From Oerskovia jenensis (GTDB lineage: Bacteria > Actinomycetota > Actinomycetes > Actinomycetales > Cellulomonadaceae): a stretch of DNA of 64,000 bases. Positions within the stretch are counted from its first letter, which is position 1. The number at the start of each line of letters is the position of its first letter. The translations under genes were made by a program, and so were the position numbers. This document shows positions 20,653 to 30,651 of this stretch, in pieces. A model generated the notes under the pieces. It made no database searches. It saw nothing but the letters and a program-made list of their open reading frames with translations, and was not told the origin of the DNA. Location of the stretch: assembly GCF_016907235.1 (NCBI RefSeq), contig NZ_JAFBBO010000001.1, positions 1,302,001 through 1,366,000 of the forward strand. The letters are read 5' to 3'.

Positions 20653-20666
20653 GTTGAACGTTCAAC
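20653..20666. promoter_or_regulatory. 14-bp palindrome upstream of yceI-like gene
   Basis: GTTGAACGTTCAAC is a perfect palindrome ending 16 nt before the ATG. It contains TTGA-N4-TCAA, a form typical of MarR-family operators, and recurs upstream of the nitroreductase at 47165. Confidence 0.55.
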
Positions 20667-20682
20667 GAGGATGCGAGGGGCC

Positions 20683-21387
20683 ATGAAGAAGACGATCGCG
20701 CTGACCGTCGGGATCGCGATGCTGTGCGCGCTGCTCCTGCTCGGAGGGACGTGGGTCTATGCCCGCTCGCAGGCCGGCACCGAGGCCGCTCCCCTGTCGA
20801 TCGGCTCGGCAGCGCCCAGCGACGACGCCTCGGCCGCCTCGGGCTCGTCGGGCGCGTCCGTCGACGGCGTCCAGGACGGCGTCTACGCCGTGGACATCGA
20901 GTCCCAGGCGGGCTACCGCGTCGACGAGGTGCTCTCCGGGCAGGACGTGACCGTGGTCGGCCGCACGAGCGACGTGCGCGGCGAGGTCACCGTCGAGGGC
21001 GGCGTCCTCACCGCGGCGAGCATCGAGGTCGACATGACGACCATCGAGACCGACGACTCGGGCCGCGACCGGCAGTTCCTGCGCATCCTCGACACCGGCG
21101 AGCACCCGACCGCGACCTTCGTCCTCACGGCTCCCGTCGACCTCTCCGGTCTGGCGACCGGCAGCGCGACGGTCCAGGCGTCCGGCACGCTCACGATCAA
21201 GGGCGTCTCGCACGAGGTGACCGCGACGCTCGAGGCCCGGACCACGGGCGGCGGGGCGCAGGTCAGCGGCTCGATCCCCGTGACGTTCTCCGACTACGGT
21301 GTCGCCGCGCCGAACCTCGGCTTCGTCCAGGTCGAGGACGCGGGGACCGTCGAGATGCTGCTCGAGCTCACACCGTCGGACGGCTGA
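20683..21387 (+). CDS. YceI family lipid-binding protein, membrane-anchored
   Basis: A 234-residue protein with an N-terminal membrane segment (about residues 5-27), a Ser/Ala linker and a YceI lipocalin-like domain (about 55-234) containing YAVDIESQAGY, GEVTVEGGVLTAASIEVDM, DRQFLRILDTGEHPTATF, ASGTLTIKGVSHEV and PVTFSDYGV. YceI domains bind isoprenoid-type lipids; some are stress-induced. The start MKKTIA is chosen over an in-frame ATG at 20671 because GAGGGG sits just before it. The 3' end overlaps the convergent SURF1 gene by 20 bp. The palindromic operator upstream suggests MarR-type control. Confidence 0.9.
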   Translation: MKKTIALTVGIAMLCALLLLGGTWVYARSQAGTEAAPLSIGSAAPSDDASAASGSSGASVDGVQDGVYAVDIESQAGYRVDEVLSGQDVTVVGRTSDVRGEVTVEGGVLTAASIEVDMTTIETDDSGRDRQFLRILDTGEHPTATFVLTAPVDLSGLATGSATVQASGTLTIKGVSHEVTATLEARTTGGGAQVSGSIPVTFSDYGVAAPNLGFVQVEDAGTVEMLLELTPSDG

Positions 21388-22420
21388 CCGGGTCGCCGCT
21401 CGACGCGGCCCCGCCGGTCGCGCCGGACCCGCCGGTCGCGCCGGACCCGCCGGTCGCGCCGGCCTGCCCGGTCCCACCGGCCTGCGCGGTCCCACCGCCC
21501 TGCCCGGTCCCACCGTCCTGCGCGGTCCCACCGGTCCCGGGGCCCTCGCCGCGCGGCGAGGGCGGCAGGTCGGGCAGTCCCGCGATCCCGCCGCCGACGC
21601 CGTCCGAGCGCTTGCGACCGCCTGCGGCCTCGTCGCGCACGAGACGGACCCAGAGCGCCACGGCGAACAGCCCGAAGATCCACCACTGGAGCGCGTAGAA
21701 CGCGTTCTGGACGTTGACCCCGTTGCCGCCCTCGATGGTCGGCCGGGGCAGGAGGTGAGGGCCGCCGTCGGCCGCCGAGACCTGCGCCGGGTCCGACTCC
21801 ATGAGCACGAGGTACCCGCCGTAGATCGGGTTGCCCCACGCGTTGGCGAGCGCCGCCGAGGAGATCGAGTCGGTCTGCCCCTCGGGCAGCCCGCCCGTCC
21901 CTGCGGCCTCGGAGGCCTGCAGGTACGCGGTGAGCCGCACCTCTCCGGACGGGACCTCGAGGGCCGGGCCGTCCGCCGTCGGGACCCAGCCACGGACGAC
22001 CGGGACCACGGGCGGGCCGGACAGGTCGGCCCACGACGCTCCCCCCGTGCCGTCGTCGCTCACGCGCAGGGGCGTCAGGACCAGGTAGCCCGTGCGACCG
22101 TCGAGCGCGCGTCCCGCGACCAGGAGCTGCCCCTCGGGCTCGTACTCGCCCTCGACCCAGGCCTGACGGCCCACGAGCTCCCCCGGGAAGGTCGACTGCG
22201 GGGGAAGCAGCACGCCGAGCCCCTCGGGGCCCGCTGCCTCGGCCTCGGCGACCTCGTGCTGCTCGGCGAGCTCGGCCCGCTCGTAGGCACGGTCGAGCTG
22301 CCACACCCCGAGGCGGCCGCACACGCCCGCCGCCAGGAGGAAGAGCAGCAGGAAGCCGATCATGCGGGGGCTGCGGGCGACAGCCCAGAAGCCGGGGCGA
22401 GAGGGGGCCTGGTCGGACAC
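21368..22420 (-). CDS. SURF1 family protein
   Basis: A 350-residue membrane protein with helices at about 20-38 and 241-261 flanking a large extracytoplasmic domain, the Surf1/Shy1 layout; LGVWQLDRAYERAEL, PVVRGWVP and NAFYALQWWIFGLFA are characteristic. Surf1 helps assemble cytochrome c oxidase, probably by heme a handling. The ~90-residue cytoplasmic tail is unusual: it ends in Gly-rich repeats (GGTAQD, GGTGQG, then GATGGS) encoded by 18-bp tandem repeats. GTG at 22420 is fixed by TACCGT ending 6 nt upstream. Confidence 0.93.
   Translation of the reverse strand: MSDQAPSRPGFWAVARSPRMIGFLLLFLLAAGVCGRLGVWQLDRAYERAELAEQHEVAEAEAAGPEGLGVLLPPQSTFPGELVGRQAWVEGEYEPEGQLLVAGRALDGRTGYLVLTPLRVSDDGTGGASWADLSGPPVVPVVRGWVPTADGPALEVPSGEVRLTAYLQASEAAGTGGLPEGQTDSISSAALANAWGNPIYGGYLVLMESDPAQVSAADGGPHLLPRPTIEGGNGVNVQNAFYALQWWIFGLFAVALWVRLVRDEAAGGRKRSDGVGGGIAGLPDLPPSPRGEGPGTGGTAQDGGTGQGGGTAQAGGTGQAGATGGSGATGGSGATGGAASSGDPVSRPTV
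21412..21534. repeat. Two adjacent 18-bp tandem repeat families in the SURF1 gene
   Basis: Units of 18 bp: about 2.8 copies at 21412-21462 and four copies at 21463-21534, alternating CCTGCCCGGTCCCACC and CCTGCGCGGTCCCACC cores. The unit is six codons, so copy changes stay in frame. Confidence 0.88.
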
Positions 22421-22426
22421 GACTCC

Positions 22427-22432
22427 ACGGTA
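22427..22432 (-). promoter_or_regulatory. SURF1 gene -10 element (leaderless)
   Basis: TACCGT on the minus strand, 6 nt before the GTG. Confidence 0.55.
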
Positions 22433-22662
22433 GCCGGGCCGGGGTGACCCGAGAGAATCCTCGACCCTCGACGTGACCCAGCCCACTCCCGGCGGCCCGC
22501 ACCGCCCGTCCGGGACCTCCAGGCGACCCCGTCGGGACCTTCGTCCTTTTCTGCTCGACCGGACGCACCTCACATCCCGCGGGGCCGTCGAAACCATGCG
22601 TTGCCCCCATGAATGAGGTTGTATGAAGGTGCCACCATTCCCCGGTACAGCTGGAGCGTGCG

Positions 22663-25158
22663 ATGACTACGACCACCTCGCGTCCGACAGAAGGAAGCCC
22701 TTGGCGATCCGCCGAGGTCGCCCCCCTCTCCGAGGAGACGCTCGCCCGCGTCGACGGGTGGTGGCGGGCCGCCAACTACCTCTCGGTCGGCCAGATCTAC
22801 CTGCTGGCGAACCCCCTGCTGCGTGAGCCGCTCACCCGGGACGACGTCAAGCCACGCCTGCTCGGGCACTGGGGCACGACGCCCGGCCTGAACTTCCTCT
22901 ACGCGCACCTGAACCGTGCGATCGTCGAGCGCGAGCAGTCGACCATCTACATCACGGGCCCCGGCCACGGCGGCCCAGGACTCGTCGCGAACTCCTACCT
23001 CGAGGGCACGTACTCCGAGGTCTACTCGGACATCACCCAGGACACCGAGGGCCTGCGGCGCCTGTTCCGCCAGTTCTCGTTCCCGGGCGGGATCCCCTCG
23101 CACGTCGCCCCCGAGACGCCCGGCTCGATCCACGAGGGCGGCGAGCTCGGCTACGCCCTCTCGCACGCGTACGGTGCCGCGTTCGACAACCCGGACCTGC
23201 TGGTCGCCGCGGTCGTGGGCGACGGCGAGGCCGAGACAGGCCCCCTGGCCACGAGCTGGCACTCGAACAAGTTCGTCAACCCGGTCAACGACGGCGTCGT
23301 CCTGCCGATCCTGCACCTCAACGGGTACAAGATCGCGAACCCGACGATCCTCGCGCGCATCAGCGACGACGAGCTGCGCGACCTCATGATCGGCTACGGC
23401 CACACCCCGTACTTCTTCACGGGCGGGTTCGACGACGAGGACCACGACGAGGTCCACCGCCGCTTCGCGGTCCTGCTCGACGAGGTGCTCAACCACATCG
23501 CCCAGATCAAGGCCGACGCCGCGGCGGGCGACGACGAGCGCCCGGCCTGGCCCATGATCGTCTTCCGCACGCCCAAGGGGTGGACGGGACCCAAGTCGAT
23601 CGACGGCAAGAAGACCGAGGACTCGTGGCGCTCGCACCAGGTGCCGCTCGCGAGCGCGCGCGACACCCCCGAGCACCTGCAGGACCTCAAGGACTGGCTC
23701 GACTCCTACCGCGTCCACGAGCTGTTCGACGACAAGGGCCACCTCGACGCGGACATCGCCCGCCTGGCACCACGCGGCACGCTGCGCATGAGCGACAACC
23801 CGCACACCAACGGCGGCCTGCTGCTCAAGGACCTGCGCCTGCCCGACTTCCGCGACTACGCGGTCGAGGTCAGCTCGCCCGGTGGGGGTCTGTCCGAGGC
23901 GACCCGGGTCCTGGGCCAGTGGCTCACGGACGTCGTGCGCCTCAACCCGGACAACTTCCGGATCTTCGGCCCCGACGAGACCGCGTCGAACCGCCTCCAG
24001 GCGGTGTACGAGGTCACGGACAAGCAGTGGAACGCGGACTTCTTCGGGCCCGACGTCGACGAGCACCTCGCGCGCGCGGGTCGCGTCATGGAGATGCTCT
24101 CCGAGCACCAGTGCCAGGGGTGGCTCGAGGGCTACCTGCTGACGGGCCGCCACGGCCTGTTCTCGTGCTACGAGGCGTTCATCCACATCATCGACTCGAT
24201 GTTCAACCAGCACGCCAAGTGGCTCAAGATCACCAACGACATCCCGTGGCGCCGCCCGATCGCGAGCCTCAACTACCTGCTCTCGAGCCACGTGTGGCGC
24301 CAGGACCACAACGGCTTCAGCCACCAGGACCCGGGCTTCATCGACCACGTCGTGAACAAGAAGGCCGAGATCGTCCGCGTCTACCTGCCGCCGGACGCCA
24401 ACACCCTGCTCTCGACGTACGACCACGTCCTGCGCTCGCGCCAGTACGTGAACGTCGTGGTCGCGGGCAAGCAGCCGGCACCGAACTTCCTCACCATGGA
24501 CCAGGCGATCGCGCACTGCACGCGAGGGCTGGGGATCTGGGAGTGGGCCGGCACCGAGGTCCCGGGCGAGGACCCCGACGTGGTGCTCGGCTGTGCGGGC
24601 GACGTCCCGACCCTGGAGACGCTCGCCGCGGCCGACCTGCTGCGTCAGCACCTGCCCGAGCTCAAGGTGCGCGTCGTCAACGTCGTGGACCTCATGCGCC
24701 TGCAGGACGAGAAGGAGCACCCGCACGGGCTCTCCGACCGCGACTTCGACACGCTCTTCACCACGGACAAGCCCGTGGTCTTCGCCTACCACGGCTACCC
24801 GTGGCTCATCCACCGCCTGACCTACCGCCGCAACGGGCACGAGAACATCCACGTGCGCGGCTACAAGGAGGAGGGCACGACCACCACGCCGTTCGACATG
24901 GTCATGCTCAACGACCTCGACCGGTTCCACCTGGTGATCGACGTCATCGACCGCGTGCCCTCGCTGCGCTCGAAGGCCGCCGGTCTGCGCCAGAAGATGG
25001 TCGACGCCCGGCTCGAGGCGCGGCAGTACACGAGAGAGCACGGCGAGGACATCCCCTCGGTCCGTGACTGGGTGTGGCCCGACGCGGGCGACACCGCGAC
25101 AGAAGGGAGCGGCCCGTCGTACGACGCGGCCGCCGCTACCGGAGGCGACAACGAGTGA
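22663..25158 (+). CDS. xfp: Phosphoketolase (xylulose-5-phosphate/fructose-6-phosphate)
   Basis: An 831-residue thiamine-diphosphate enzyme, full length for the family. It cleaves xylulose 5-phosphate or fructose 6-phosphate with phosphate to acetyl-phosphate. Diagnostic segments include [68 protein letters not shown] and [24 protein letters not shown] lies 8 nt before the ATG. It heads xfp-pta-ackA; the pta start overlaps its stop. Dual versus single substrate use cannot be told from the sequence. The upstream 242 bp contain no gene, and I see no clean -10/-35 there. Confidence 0.96.
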   Translation: MTTTTSRPTEGSPWRSAEVAPLSEETLARVDGWWRAANYLSVGQIYLLANPLLREPLTRDDVKPRLLGHWGTTPGLNFLYAHLNRAIVEREQSTIYITGPGHGGPGLVANSYLEGTYSEVYSDITQDTEGLRRLFRQFSFPGGIPSHVAPETPGSIHEGGELGYALSHAYGAAFDNPDLLVAAVVGDGEAETGPLATSWHSNKFVNPVNDGVVLPILHLNGYKIANPTILARISDDELRDLMIGYGHTPYFFTGGFDDEDHDEVHRRFAVLLDEVLNHIAQIKADAAAGDDERPAWPMIVFRTPKGWTGPKSIDGKKTEDSWRSHQVPLASARDTPEHLQDLKDWLDSYRVHELFDDKGHLDADIARLAPRGTLRMSDNPHTNGGLLLKDLRLPDFRDYAVEVSSPGGGLSEATRVLGQWLTDVVRLNPDNFRIFGPDETASNRLQAVYEVTDKQWNADFFGPDVDEHLARAGRVMEMLSEHQCQGWLEGYLLTGRHGLFSCYEAFIHIIDSMFNQHAKWLKITNDIPWRRPIASLNYLLSSHVWRQDHNGFSHQDPGFIDHVVNKKAEIVRVYLPPDANTLLSTYDHVLRSRQYVNVVVAGKQPAPNFLTMDQAIAHCTRGLGIWEWAGTEVPGEDPDVVLGCAGDVPTLETLAAADLLRQHLPELKVRVVNVVDLMRLQDEKEHPHGLSDRDFDTLFTTDKPVVFAYHGYPWLIHRLTYRRNGHENIHVRGYKEEGTTTTPFDMVMLNDLDRFHLVIDVIDRVPSLRSKAAGLRQKMVDARLEARQYTREHGEDIPSVRDWVWPDAGDTATEGSGPSYDAAAATGGDNE

Positions 25159-27359
25159 CCAGCACCGCCCGATCCATCTACCTCGCCTCACCCGAGGGCG
25201 AGACGGGGAAGTCCACGATCGCACTGGGCGTCCTCGACCTGCTGACCCGCCGGGTCCAGCGGGTCGGGGTCTTCCGGCCCGTGACGAGGACCGCCCCGAG
25301 CTCCGTCGCGGGGGCCACCGCCCCCGTCGACGGGGAAGGTTCCGCCGCCGCACCCGGCTCCGCGGACCGTGACTACGTGCTCGAGCTGCTGCTCGCGCAC
25401 GACGGCGTCGACCTGACCTACGAGGAGGCCATGGGCGTCACGTACGACGACGTCCACGCCGACCCCGAGGCCGCCCTGGCCCAGATCGTCGCCCGGTACC
25501 ACGAGGTCGCCAAGCAGTGCGACTTCGTGGTGATCGTCGGGACCGACTACACGGACGTCGCGGGACCGACCGAGCTCGCGTTCAACGCGCGCATCGCGGC
25601 CAACCTGGGCGCCCCGGTGCTCCTGGTCGTCTCGGGACGTGACCGCACGCCCGAGGCCATCGCGAACCTGACCGAGGTCAGCGTCAACGAGCTGCGCTCG
25701 AACCACGCCCAGCCGATCGCGGTCGTCGCCAACCGGTGCCGCCCCGAGAGCATCGACGCCGTGCGTGCCCAGCTCAGCGCGATCACCCCGGAGGTCCCGG
25801 GGGCCCACCCGTCGTCGGGCTCGCTGACCGGGTGGGCCATCCCGGAGGACCCCTTCCTCAACGCGCCGACCGTGGCCGCGATCATGGAGGCCGTGGGCGG
25901 TCACCTCGCGCTCGGCGACCCCGAGCTGCTGGGCCGCGAGGTCCTCGACCTGCTGGTCGGGGCCATGTCGCTCGAGCACCTGCTCGAGAAGCTCGTCGAC
26001 GGCGCCGTGGTCATCACGCCCGGGGACCGCAGCGACATCCTCATCGGCCTGCTCGCCGCTCACCAGGCGCGCAACTTCCCGTCGCTCGCGGGCATCGTCC
26101 TCAACGGCGGGTTCTACCCGACGGACTCGACCGGTCGCCTGGTCGAGGCTCTCGACCCGAGCCTGCCGATCATCCGCACGGACCTCGGGACGTTCCGCTC
26201 GGCGAGCGCCGCGTCGCGGGTCAAGGGCCGGGTGTCCAAGGAGTCGCAGCGCAAGGTCGACACGGCGCTCGCGCTGTTCGAGCAGAACGTCGACGGCGCC
26301 GCGCTCCTCGCGGGGCTCGAGGTGCCCCGCCCCGAGGTCGTCACGCCGCTCATGTTCGAGTACGAGCTGCTCTCGCGGGCTCGCGCGGACCGCAAGAACA
26401 TCGTGCTGCCCGAGGGCGACGACGACCGCATCCTGCGCGCGGCCTCGACCCTGCTGGGCCGTCAGGTCGCGGACCTGACGATCCTGGGCGACGAGCAGTC
26501 GATCCGTACGCGCGCGACCGAGCTCGGCCTGGACATCGACGCGGCGACCGTGATCGACCCGCACGACCCCGAGCTCGTCGAGCGCTTCGCCGAGGAGTAC
26601 ACGAAGCTGCGGGCCCACAAGGGCATGACGGTCGAGCGCGCCCGGGAGATCGTCCCGGACGTGTCGTACTTCGGCACCATGATGGTCCACCTGGGCCTGG
26701 CCGACGGCATGGTCTCGGGGGCCCGGCACACGACCGCGCACACCATCAAGCCGTCGTTCGAGATCATCAAGACCGTGCCGGGTGTCTCGGTCGTGTCCTC
26801 GGTGTTCCTCATGTGCCTCGAGGACCGTGTCCTGGTCTACGGCGACTGCGCCGTCAACCCGGACCCGACCGACACGCAGCTCGCCGACATCGCGATCTCG
26901 TCGGCCGCGACCGCGCTCCAGTTCGGGATCGACCAGCGCGTGGCGATGCTGTCCTACTCGACGGGCGAGTCGGGCTCGGGCGTGGACGTGGACAAGGTGC
27001 GTTCGGCGACCGAGCTGGTCCGCAGCCGCCGCCCCGACCTGTTCGTCGAGGGCCCCATCCAGTACGACGCCGCGGTCGACGCGTCCGTGGCGGCGTCCAA
27101 GATGCCGGGCTCGGACGTCGCGGGCAAGGCGACGGTCTTCATCTTCCCCGACCTCAACACGGGCAACAACACCTACAAGGCGGTCCAGCGCTCGGCGGGC
27201 GCCATCGCGGTGGGCCCGGTCCTCCAGGGCCTCAACAAGCCCGTGAACGACCTCTCGCGCGGTGCCCTGGTCCAGGACATCGTCAACACCGTGGCCATCA
27301 CGGCCATCCAGGCACAGGCGGGCTCGACCGAGCCCGGCACGAACGGAGCACCCGCATGA
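25155..27359 (+). CDS. pta: Phosphate acetyltransferase (long form)
   Basis: A 734-residue enzyme interconverting acetyl-phosphate and acetyl-CoA. The N-terminal P-loop domain has [19 protein letters not shown]; the central region is a DRTGG domain (about 225-345); the C-terminal PTA_PTB catalytic domain starts near [17 protein letters not shown] and contains [19 protein letters not shown] and [14 protein letters not shown] at 25155 overlaps the xfp stop (GTGA), and its stop overlaps ackA, so the three proteins are made from one coupled message. The N-terminal domain is regulatory in long-form Pta enzymes. Confidence 0.96.
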   Translation: MTSTARSIYLASPEGETGKSTIALGVLDLLTRRVQRVGVFRPVTRTAPSSVAGATAPVDGEGSAAAPGSADRDYVLELLLAHDGVDLTYEEAMGVTYDDVHADPEAALAQIVARYHEVAKQCDFVVIVGTDYTDVAGPTELAFNARIAANLGAPVLLVVSGRDRTPEAIANLTEVSVNELRSNHAQPIAVVANRCRPESIDAVRAQLSAITPEVPGAHPSSGSLTGWAIPEDPFLNAPTVAAIMEAVGGHLALGDPELLGREVLDLLVGAMSLEHLLEKLVDGAVVITPGDRSDILIGLLAAHQARNFPSLAGIVLNGGFYPTDSTGRLVEALDPSLPIIRTDLGTFRSASAASRVKGRVSKESQRKVDTALALFEQNVDGAALLAGLEVPRPEVVTPLMFEYELLSRARADRKNIVLPEGDDDRILRAASTLLGRQVADLTILGDEQSIRTRATELGLDIDAATVIDPHDPELVERFAEEYTKLRAHKGMTVERAREIVPDVSYFGTMMVHLGLADGMVSGARHTTAHTIKPSFEIIKTVPGVSVVSSVFLMCLEDRVLVYGDCAVNPDPTDTQLADIAISSAATALQFGIDQRVAMLSYSTGESGSGVDVDKVRSATELVRSRRPDLFVEGPIQYDAAVDASVAASKMPGSDVAGKATVFIFPDLNTGNNTYKAVQRSAGAIAVGPVLQGLNKPVNDLSRGALVQDIVNTVAITAIQAQAGSTEPGTNGAPA

Positions 27360-28699
27360 CCGTCCTCCCGGAGCACGAGCGCTCGAACCCGTACTCGGCG
27401 TACGGGGCGCACGGCTCGGTCCTCGTGATGAACTCGGGGTCGTCCTCGCTCAAGTACCAGCTCGTCAACCCGGTCGGCGGCGAGGCCATCGCCGCCGGGA
27501 CCATCGAGCGCATCGGTGAGTCGAACGGCGTCATCAAGCACCGTTTCGCGGGCAACACGACCACGCGCGAGGAGCCCGTCCGCGACCACGCCGAGGCGCT
27601 GCGCATCGCGCTCTCGCTGTTCGACGAGGTCGGGCCGCGGCTCGCGGACGCCAACGTCTACGCGGTGGGTCACCGCGTCGTCCACGGCGGTGCCCTGTTC
27701 TCCCGTCCCGTGCTCGTGGACGACGAGGTCGAGCGCCAGATCCTGGACCTGGCGCCCCTCGCGCCGCTGCACAACCCGGCGAACGTCACGGGCATCTCGG
27801 TCGCCCGCGAGCTCCTGCCGGACGTCCCGCACGTCGCGGTGTTCGACACGGCGTTCTTCTCGTCGCTGCCCGAGGCCGCCTCGACGTACGCCCTGGAGAA
27901 GGAGACCGCGAAGAAGTACGGCGTGCGCCGGTACGGCTTCCACGGCACGAGCCACCACTACGTGTCGGGCAAGGTCGCGCGCGTCCTGGGCCGCCGCCTG
28001 CAGGACCTCAACATCATCGTGCTGCACCTCGGCAACGGCGCGTCGGCCTCGGCCGTGCGCGGCGGTGTCGCGGTCGACACGTCGATGGGCCTGACCCCGC
28101 TCGAGGGCCTGGTCATGGGGACCCGCACCGGGGACATCGACCCCGCGGTGATCTTCCACCTCGCCCGCAACGCGAACATGTCGATCGACGAGCTCGACGA
28201 CCTGTTCAACAAGCGCTCGGGCATCAAGGGGCTCGCGGGCGAGAACGACTTCCGCGCCCTGCACGAGCTGATCGCCGCGGGCGACGAGGACGCGAAGCTC
28301 GCGCTCGACGTGTACATCCACCGCCTGCGCAAGTACATCGGCGCGTACATGGCCGTGCTGGGCCGCATCGACGTCATCGCGTTCACGGCCGGCGTGGGCG
28401 AGAACGACGACATCGTGCGCGCCCAGGTCGTCGAGGGCCTCGCGGGCCTGGGCATCGCGGTCGACCCGGAGCGCAACGCGGTCCGCAGCAAGGAGCCGCG
28501 CGTCATCTCGCCCGACTGGACGAGCACGCTGGTCATGGTCGTGCCGACCATGGAGGAGCTCGCGATCGCCCGCCTGAGCGTGGAGATCGTGGAGGAGACC
28601 GAGAAGGCCGGCAAGCCCGTCACGTTCCCGCCGGCGGCGTCGGCACCCACCTCCGCGCCCGAGGCGCCGCAGGAGACCGAGGCCCCCCAGGAGTCCTGA
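27356..28699 (+). CDS. ackA: Acetate kinase
   Basis: A 447-residue ASKHA kinase making ATP and acetate from acetyl-phosphate. Motifs: NSGSSSLKYQLV, GHRVVHGG (substrate Arg/His), FDTAFFSSLP (catalytic Asp), YGFHGTSHHYVS, HLGNGAS and GRIDVIAFTAGVGEN. The ATG overlaps the pta stop. The last ~35 residues form a Pro/Glu/Ala-rich tail not usual in AckA. With Xfp it gives one ATP per cleaved sugar phosphate. Confidence 0.97.
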   Translation: MTVLPEHERSNPYSAYGAHGSVLVMNSGSSSLKYQLVNPVGGEAIAAGTIERIGESNGVIKHRFAGNTTTREEPVRDHAEALRIALSLFDEVGPRLADANVYAVGHRVVHGGALFSRPVLVDDEVERQILDLAPLAPLHNPANVTGISVARELLPDVPHVAVFDTAFFSSLPEAASTYALEKETAKKYGVRRYGFHGTSHHYVSGKVARVLGRRLQDLNIIVLHLGNGASASAVRGGVAVDTSMGLTPLEGLVMGTRTGDIDPAVIFHLARNANMSIDELDDLFNKRSGIKGLAGENDFRALHELIAAGDEDAKLALDVYIHRLRKYIGAYMAVLGRIDVIAFTAGVGENDDIVRAQVVEGLAGLGIAVDPERNAVRSKEPRVISPDWTSTLVMVVPTMEELAIARLSVEIVEETEKAGKPVTFPPAASAPTSAPEAPQETEAPQES

Positions 28700-28713
28700 C
28701 CTCCCCCGCACGT

Positions 28714-28772
28714 CGTCGCGCACCGAGCACCGCGCGACGCCACCGTGCGCGGGCACGGCACTGCCCGCGCAC
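28714..28772 (+). terminator. Two hairpins after ackA
   Basis: Stem 28714-28721/28732-28739 (8 bp) and stem 28745-28755/28762-28772 (11 bp, perfect) follow the ackA stop. A third, longer palindrome at 28778-28815 completes the array. Confidence 0.6.
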
Positions 28773-28777
28773 GCCCC

Positions 28778-28815
28778 GAGCCACGCCTCGACCCTCTAGG
28801 GTCGAGGCGTGGCTC
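28778..28815. other. 38-bp perfect palindrome spanning promoter and start codon
   Basis: 18-bp arms (28778-28795, 28798-28815) separated by CT. The right arm contains most of the -10 hexamer TAGGGT (28797-28802) and the GTG start at 28809 of the next gene. Confidence 0.75.
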
Positions 28816-29825
28816 TTCTCATCGACCCGCCGACCTGGCCGGCCCACGGCACCCTCTGGTCCCACCTCGTCTCGGACTCCTCGCTCGACGAGCTGCACGA
28901 CTTCGCGCAGCGGCTGGGGCTGGGGCGGCGCGCGTTCGACCTCGACCACTACGACGTCCCGGCCGAGCGCCATGCGGACTGCGTCGCCGCCGGGGCGAGC
29001 GACGTGTCGGGGCGCGAGCTCATCGTGCGCCTGCGGGCCTCGGGTCTGCGCGTCCCGGCGAGCGAGCGTGGCGCTGCCAAGGCCGCGGCCCTGCTGGCAC
29101 GGTGGGACGCCCTGCTGCCAGGGCTCCCGGGCGCGCACGAGGTGGGCGAGGACCTGGTCGCTCGCTGGCACGAGCCGCACCGCGCCTATCACGGGCCCGC
29201 GCACCTGGTCCACGTGCTCGACTCCCTCGCGGTCCTGGAGGGCCGCTCGCCGGGCGTGCCCTCCCCCGCCGAGCCTGCGCCGTCGGGCACGTCGTCGCAC
29301 GCACAGCTCGCGCTGTGGTTCCACGACGCGGTCCACGAGGGCGTGGCGGGCGAGGACGAGGAGGCGTCGGCCGCGCTCGCGGTCGCCCGCCTGTCCCCTC
29401 TCGTCCCCCGCCCGACGACGCCGCTCACCGGAGGCCGACCGCTCGCCCCGGGCGGGGCGCACCTCACGTCCGACGACGTCGCGGAGGTCGCGCGCCTCGT
29501 CCGGCTCACGGCGACGCACGACCCGGACCCCGACGACGTGGTGGGTGCCCTCGTGTGCGACGCCGATCTCGCGATCCTCGGCAGCATGCCCGACCGGTAC
29601 GCCCGCTACGTCCGGCAGGTCCGCGCGGAGTACGCCCACGTGCCCGACGAGCAGTTCGTGGCGGGTCGTGCCGCGGTCCTCGAGCAGCTGCTCGCGCTCC
29701 CCTCGCTCTTCCGGACCCCGCTGGGGCGCGACCGCTGGCAGGAGCGCGCCGAGCACAACCTGCGGACCGAGCTCGCGGGCCTCGTCGCGCGCGGCCTCGC
29801 GCCGGGCGGCGACCGGCGCCACTAG
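28809..29825 (+). CDS. DUF4031-HD domain fusion protein (predicted metal-dependent hydrolase)
   Basis: A 338-residue protein. Residues about 1-80 (LLIDPPTWPAHGTLWSHLVS, then LDHYDVPAERH) are a DUF4031 domain, normally a small stand-alone protein. Residues about 110-335 form an HD-type phosphohydrolase-like domain with RAYHGPAHLVHVLDSL and LWFHDAVHEG; the H, HD and a distal D in CDADLAILG could bind a metal. The substrate is unknown. GTG start follows TAGGGT by 6 nt, so the mRNA is probably leaderless. It has its own promoter inside the ackA terminator region. Confidence 0.85.
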   Translation: MALLIDPPTWPAHGTLWSHLVSDSSLDELHDFAQRLGLGRRAFDLDHYDVPAERHADCVAAGASDVSGRELIVRLRASGLRVPASERGAAKAAALLARWDALLPGLPGAHEVGEDLVARWHEPHRAYHGPAHLVHVLDSLAVLEGRSPGVPSPAEPAPSGTSSHAQLALWFHDAVHEGVAGEDEEASAALAVARLSPLVPRPTTPLTGGRPLAPGGAHLTSDDVAEVARLVRLTATHDPDPDDVVGALVCDADLAILGSMPDRYARYVRQVRAEYAHVPDEQFVAGRAAVLEQLLALPSLFRTPLGRDRWQERAEHNLRTELAGLVARGLAPGGDRRH

Positions 29826-29835
29826 GCTCGCCCGC

Positions 29836-30651
29836 ATGAGCGAGCAGGGGACCGACCGGGCGACGCCCCGGGAGACGACGACCGGCACGACGCGCAGGCC
29901 CGGCACGGCCACGGAGAGCCCCGCAGGTCCCGACGGGGACCACCGACCGGTCCCGTCGTGGCTGCGCGGCCGCCGCGGGCGCGCCGTGGTCGTCGGGGCC
30001 GCCGTGCTCGCCCTCGCGCTCGCCGCCCCCGTCACGTGGGTCCAGGTGAGCGGCCGGCTGCGCGTGCAGCCCGGTGTCGAGGACGTCCCCGCGCGCCCCG
30101 TGGCGCTCGTCCTCGGCGCGGGCCTGCGCCCCGACGGCACGCCCTCGACCTACCTGACCCGGCGCCTCGACGCCGCGCGTGAGCTGTACGAGCGCGGCAC
30201 GGTCGAGGTGATCCTCGTGAGCGGGGACAACTCCCGCGAGGACTACGACGAGCCGACCGCGATGCTCGACTGGCTCGTGGGGCACGGCGTGCCCGCAGAT
30301 CGCGTGGTGCGCGACTTCGCGGGCTTCGACACCCACGACACGTGCGTGCGTGCCCGTGAGGTCTTCGGCGTCACCGAGGCCGTGGTCCTCACACAGGACT
30401 ACCACCTGCCCCGCGCGCTGTTCTCGTGCGCGCAGGCCGGGATCGACGCCGTGGGTGTCGGGGTGTCCGCCGAGAGCGTCGAGCCCGCGAAGGCGGTCGT
30501 GTACCGGGTCCGCGAGGTGCCGGCCTCGCTCAAGGCGGCGTGGGACGCCGTGACCGGCCGGGAGCCCGTGCACCTGGGCGCGCGCGAGACCGGGGTCACG
30601 GACGTCCTGGACTCCCTCTCGGCCGCTACGGCAGCCGCAGCTTCTTCATGA
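29836..30651 (+). CDS. SanA/YdcF-like DUF218 membrane protein
   Basis: A 271-residue protein with a disordered N-terminus, a membrane segment at about 48-67 and a DUF218 domain (about 78-235). Motifs VALVLGAGLRPDGTPS, RLDAARELYERG, ILVSGDNSREDYDEP, FDTHDTCVRA and LTQDYHLPRAL are typical of SanA/ElyC-type proteins, linked to envelope barrier function and vancomycin sensitivity in Enterobacteria. It starts 10 bp after the HD gene and probably shares its transcript. Its 3' end overlaps the convergent aldehyde dehydrogenase gene by 26 bp. Confidence 0.9.
   Translation: MSEQGTDRATPRETTTGTTRRPGTATESPAGPDGDHRPVPSWLRGRRGRAVVVGAAVLALALAAPVTWVQVSGRLRVQPGVEDVPARPVALVLGAGLRPDGTPSTYLTRRLDAARELYERGTVEVILVSGDNSREDYDEPTAMLDWLVGHGVPADRVVRDFAGFDTHDTCVRAREVFGVTEAVVLTQDYHLPRALFSCAQAGIDAVGVGVSAESVEPAKAVVYRVREVPASLKAAWDAVTGREPVHLGARETGVTDVLDSLSAATAAAASS

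Noticed and set aside
22570-25353. 927-codon antisense frame over xfp
   Set aside because: Composition is Val/Arg/Asp-rich and complementary to the strongly conserved xfp.
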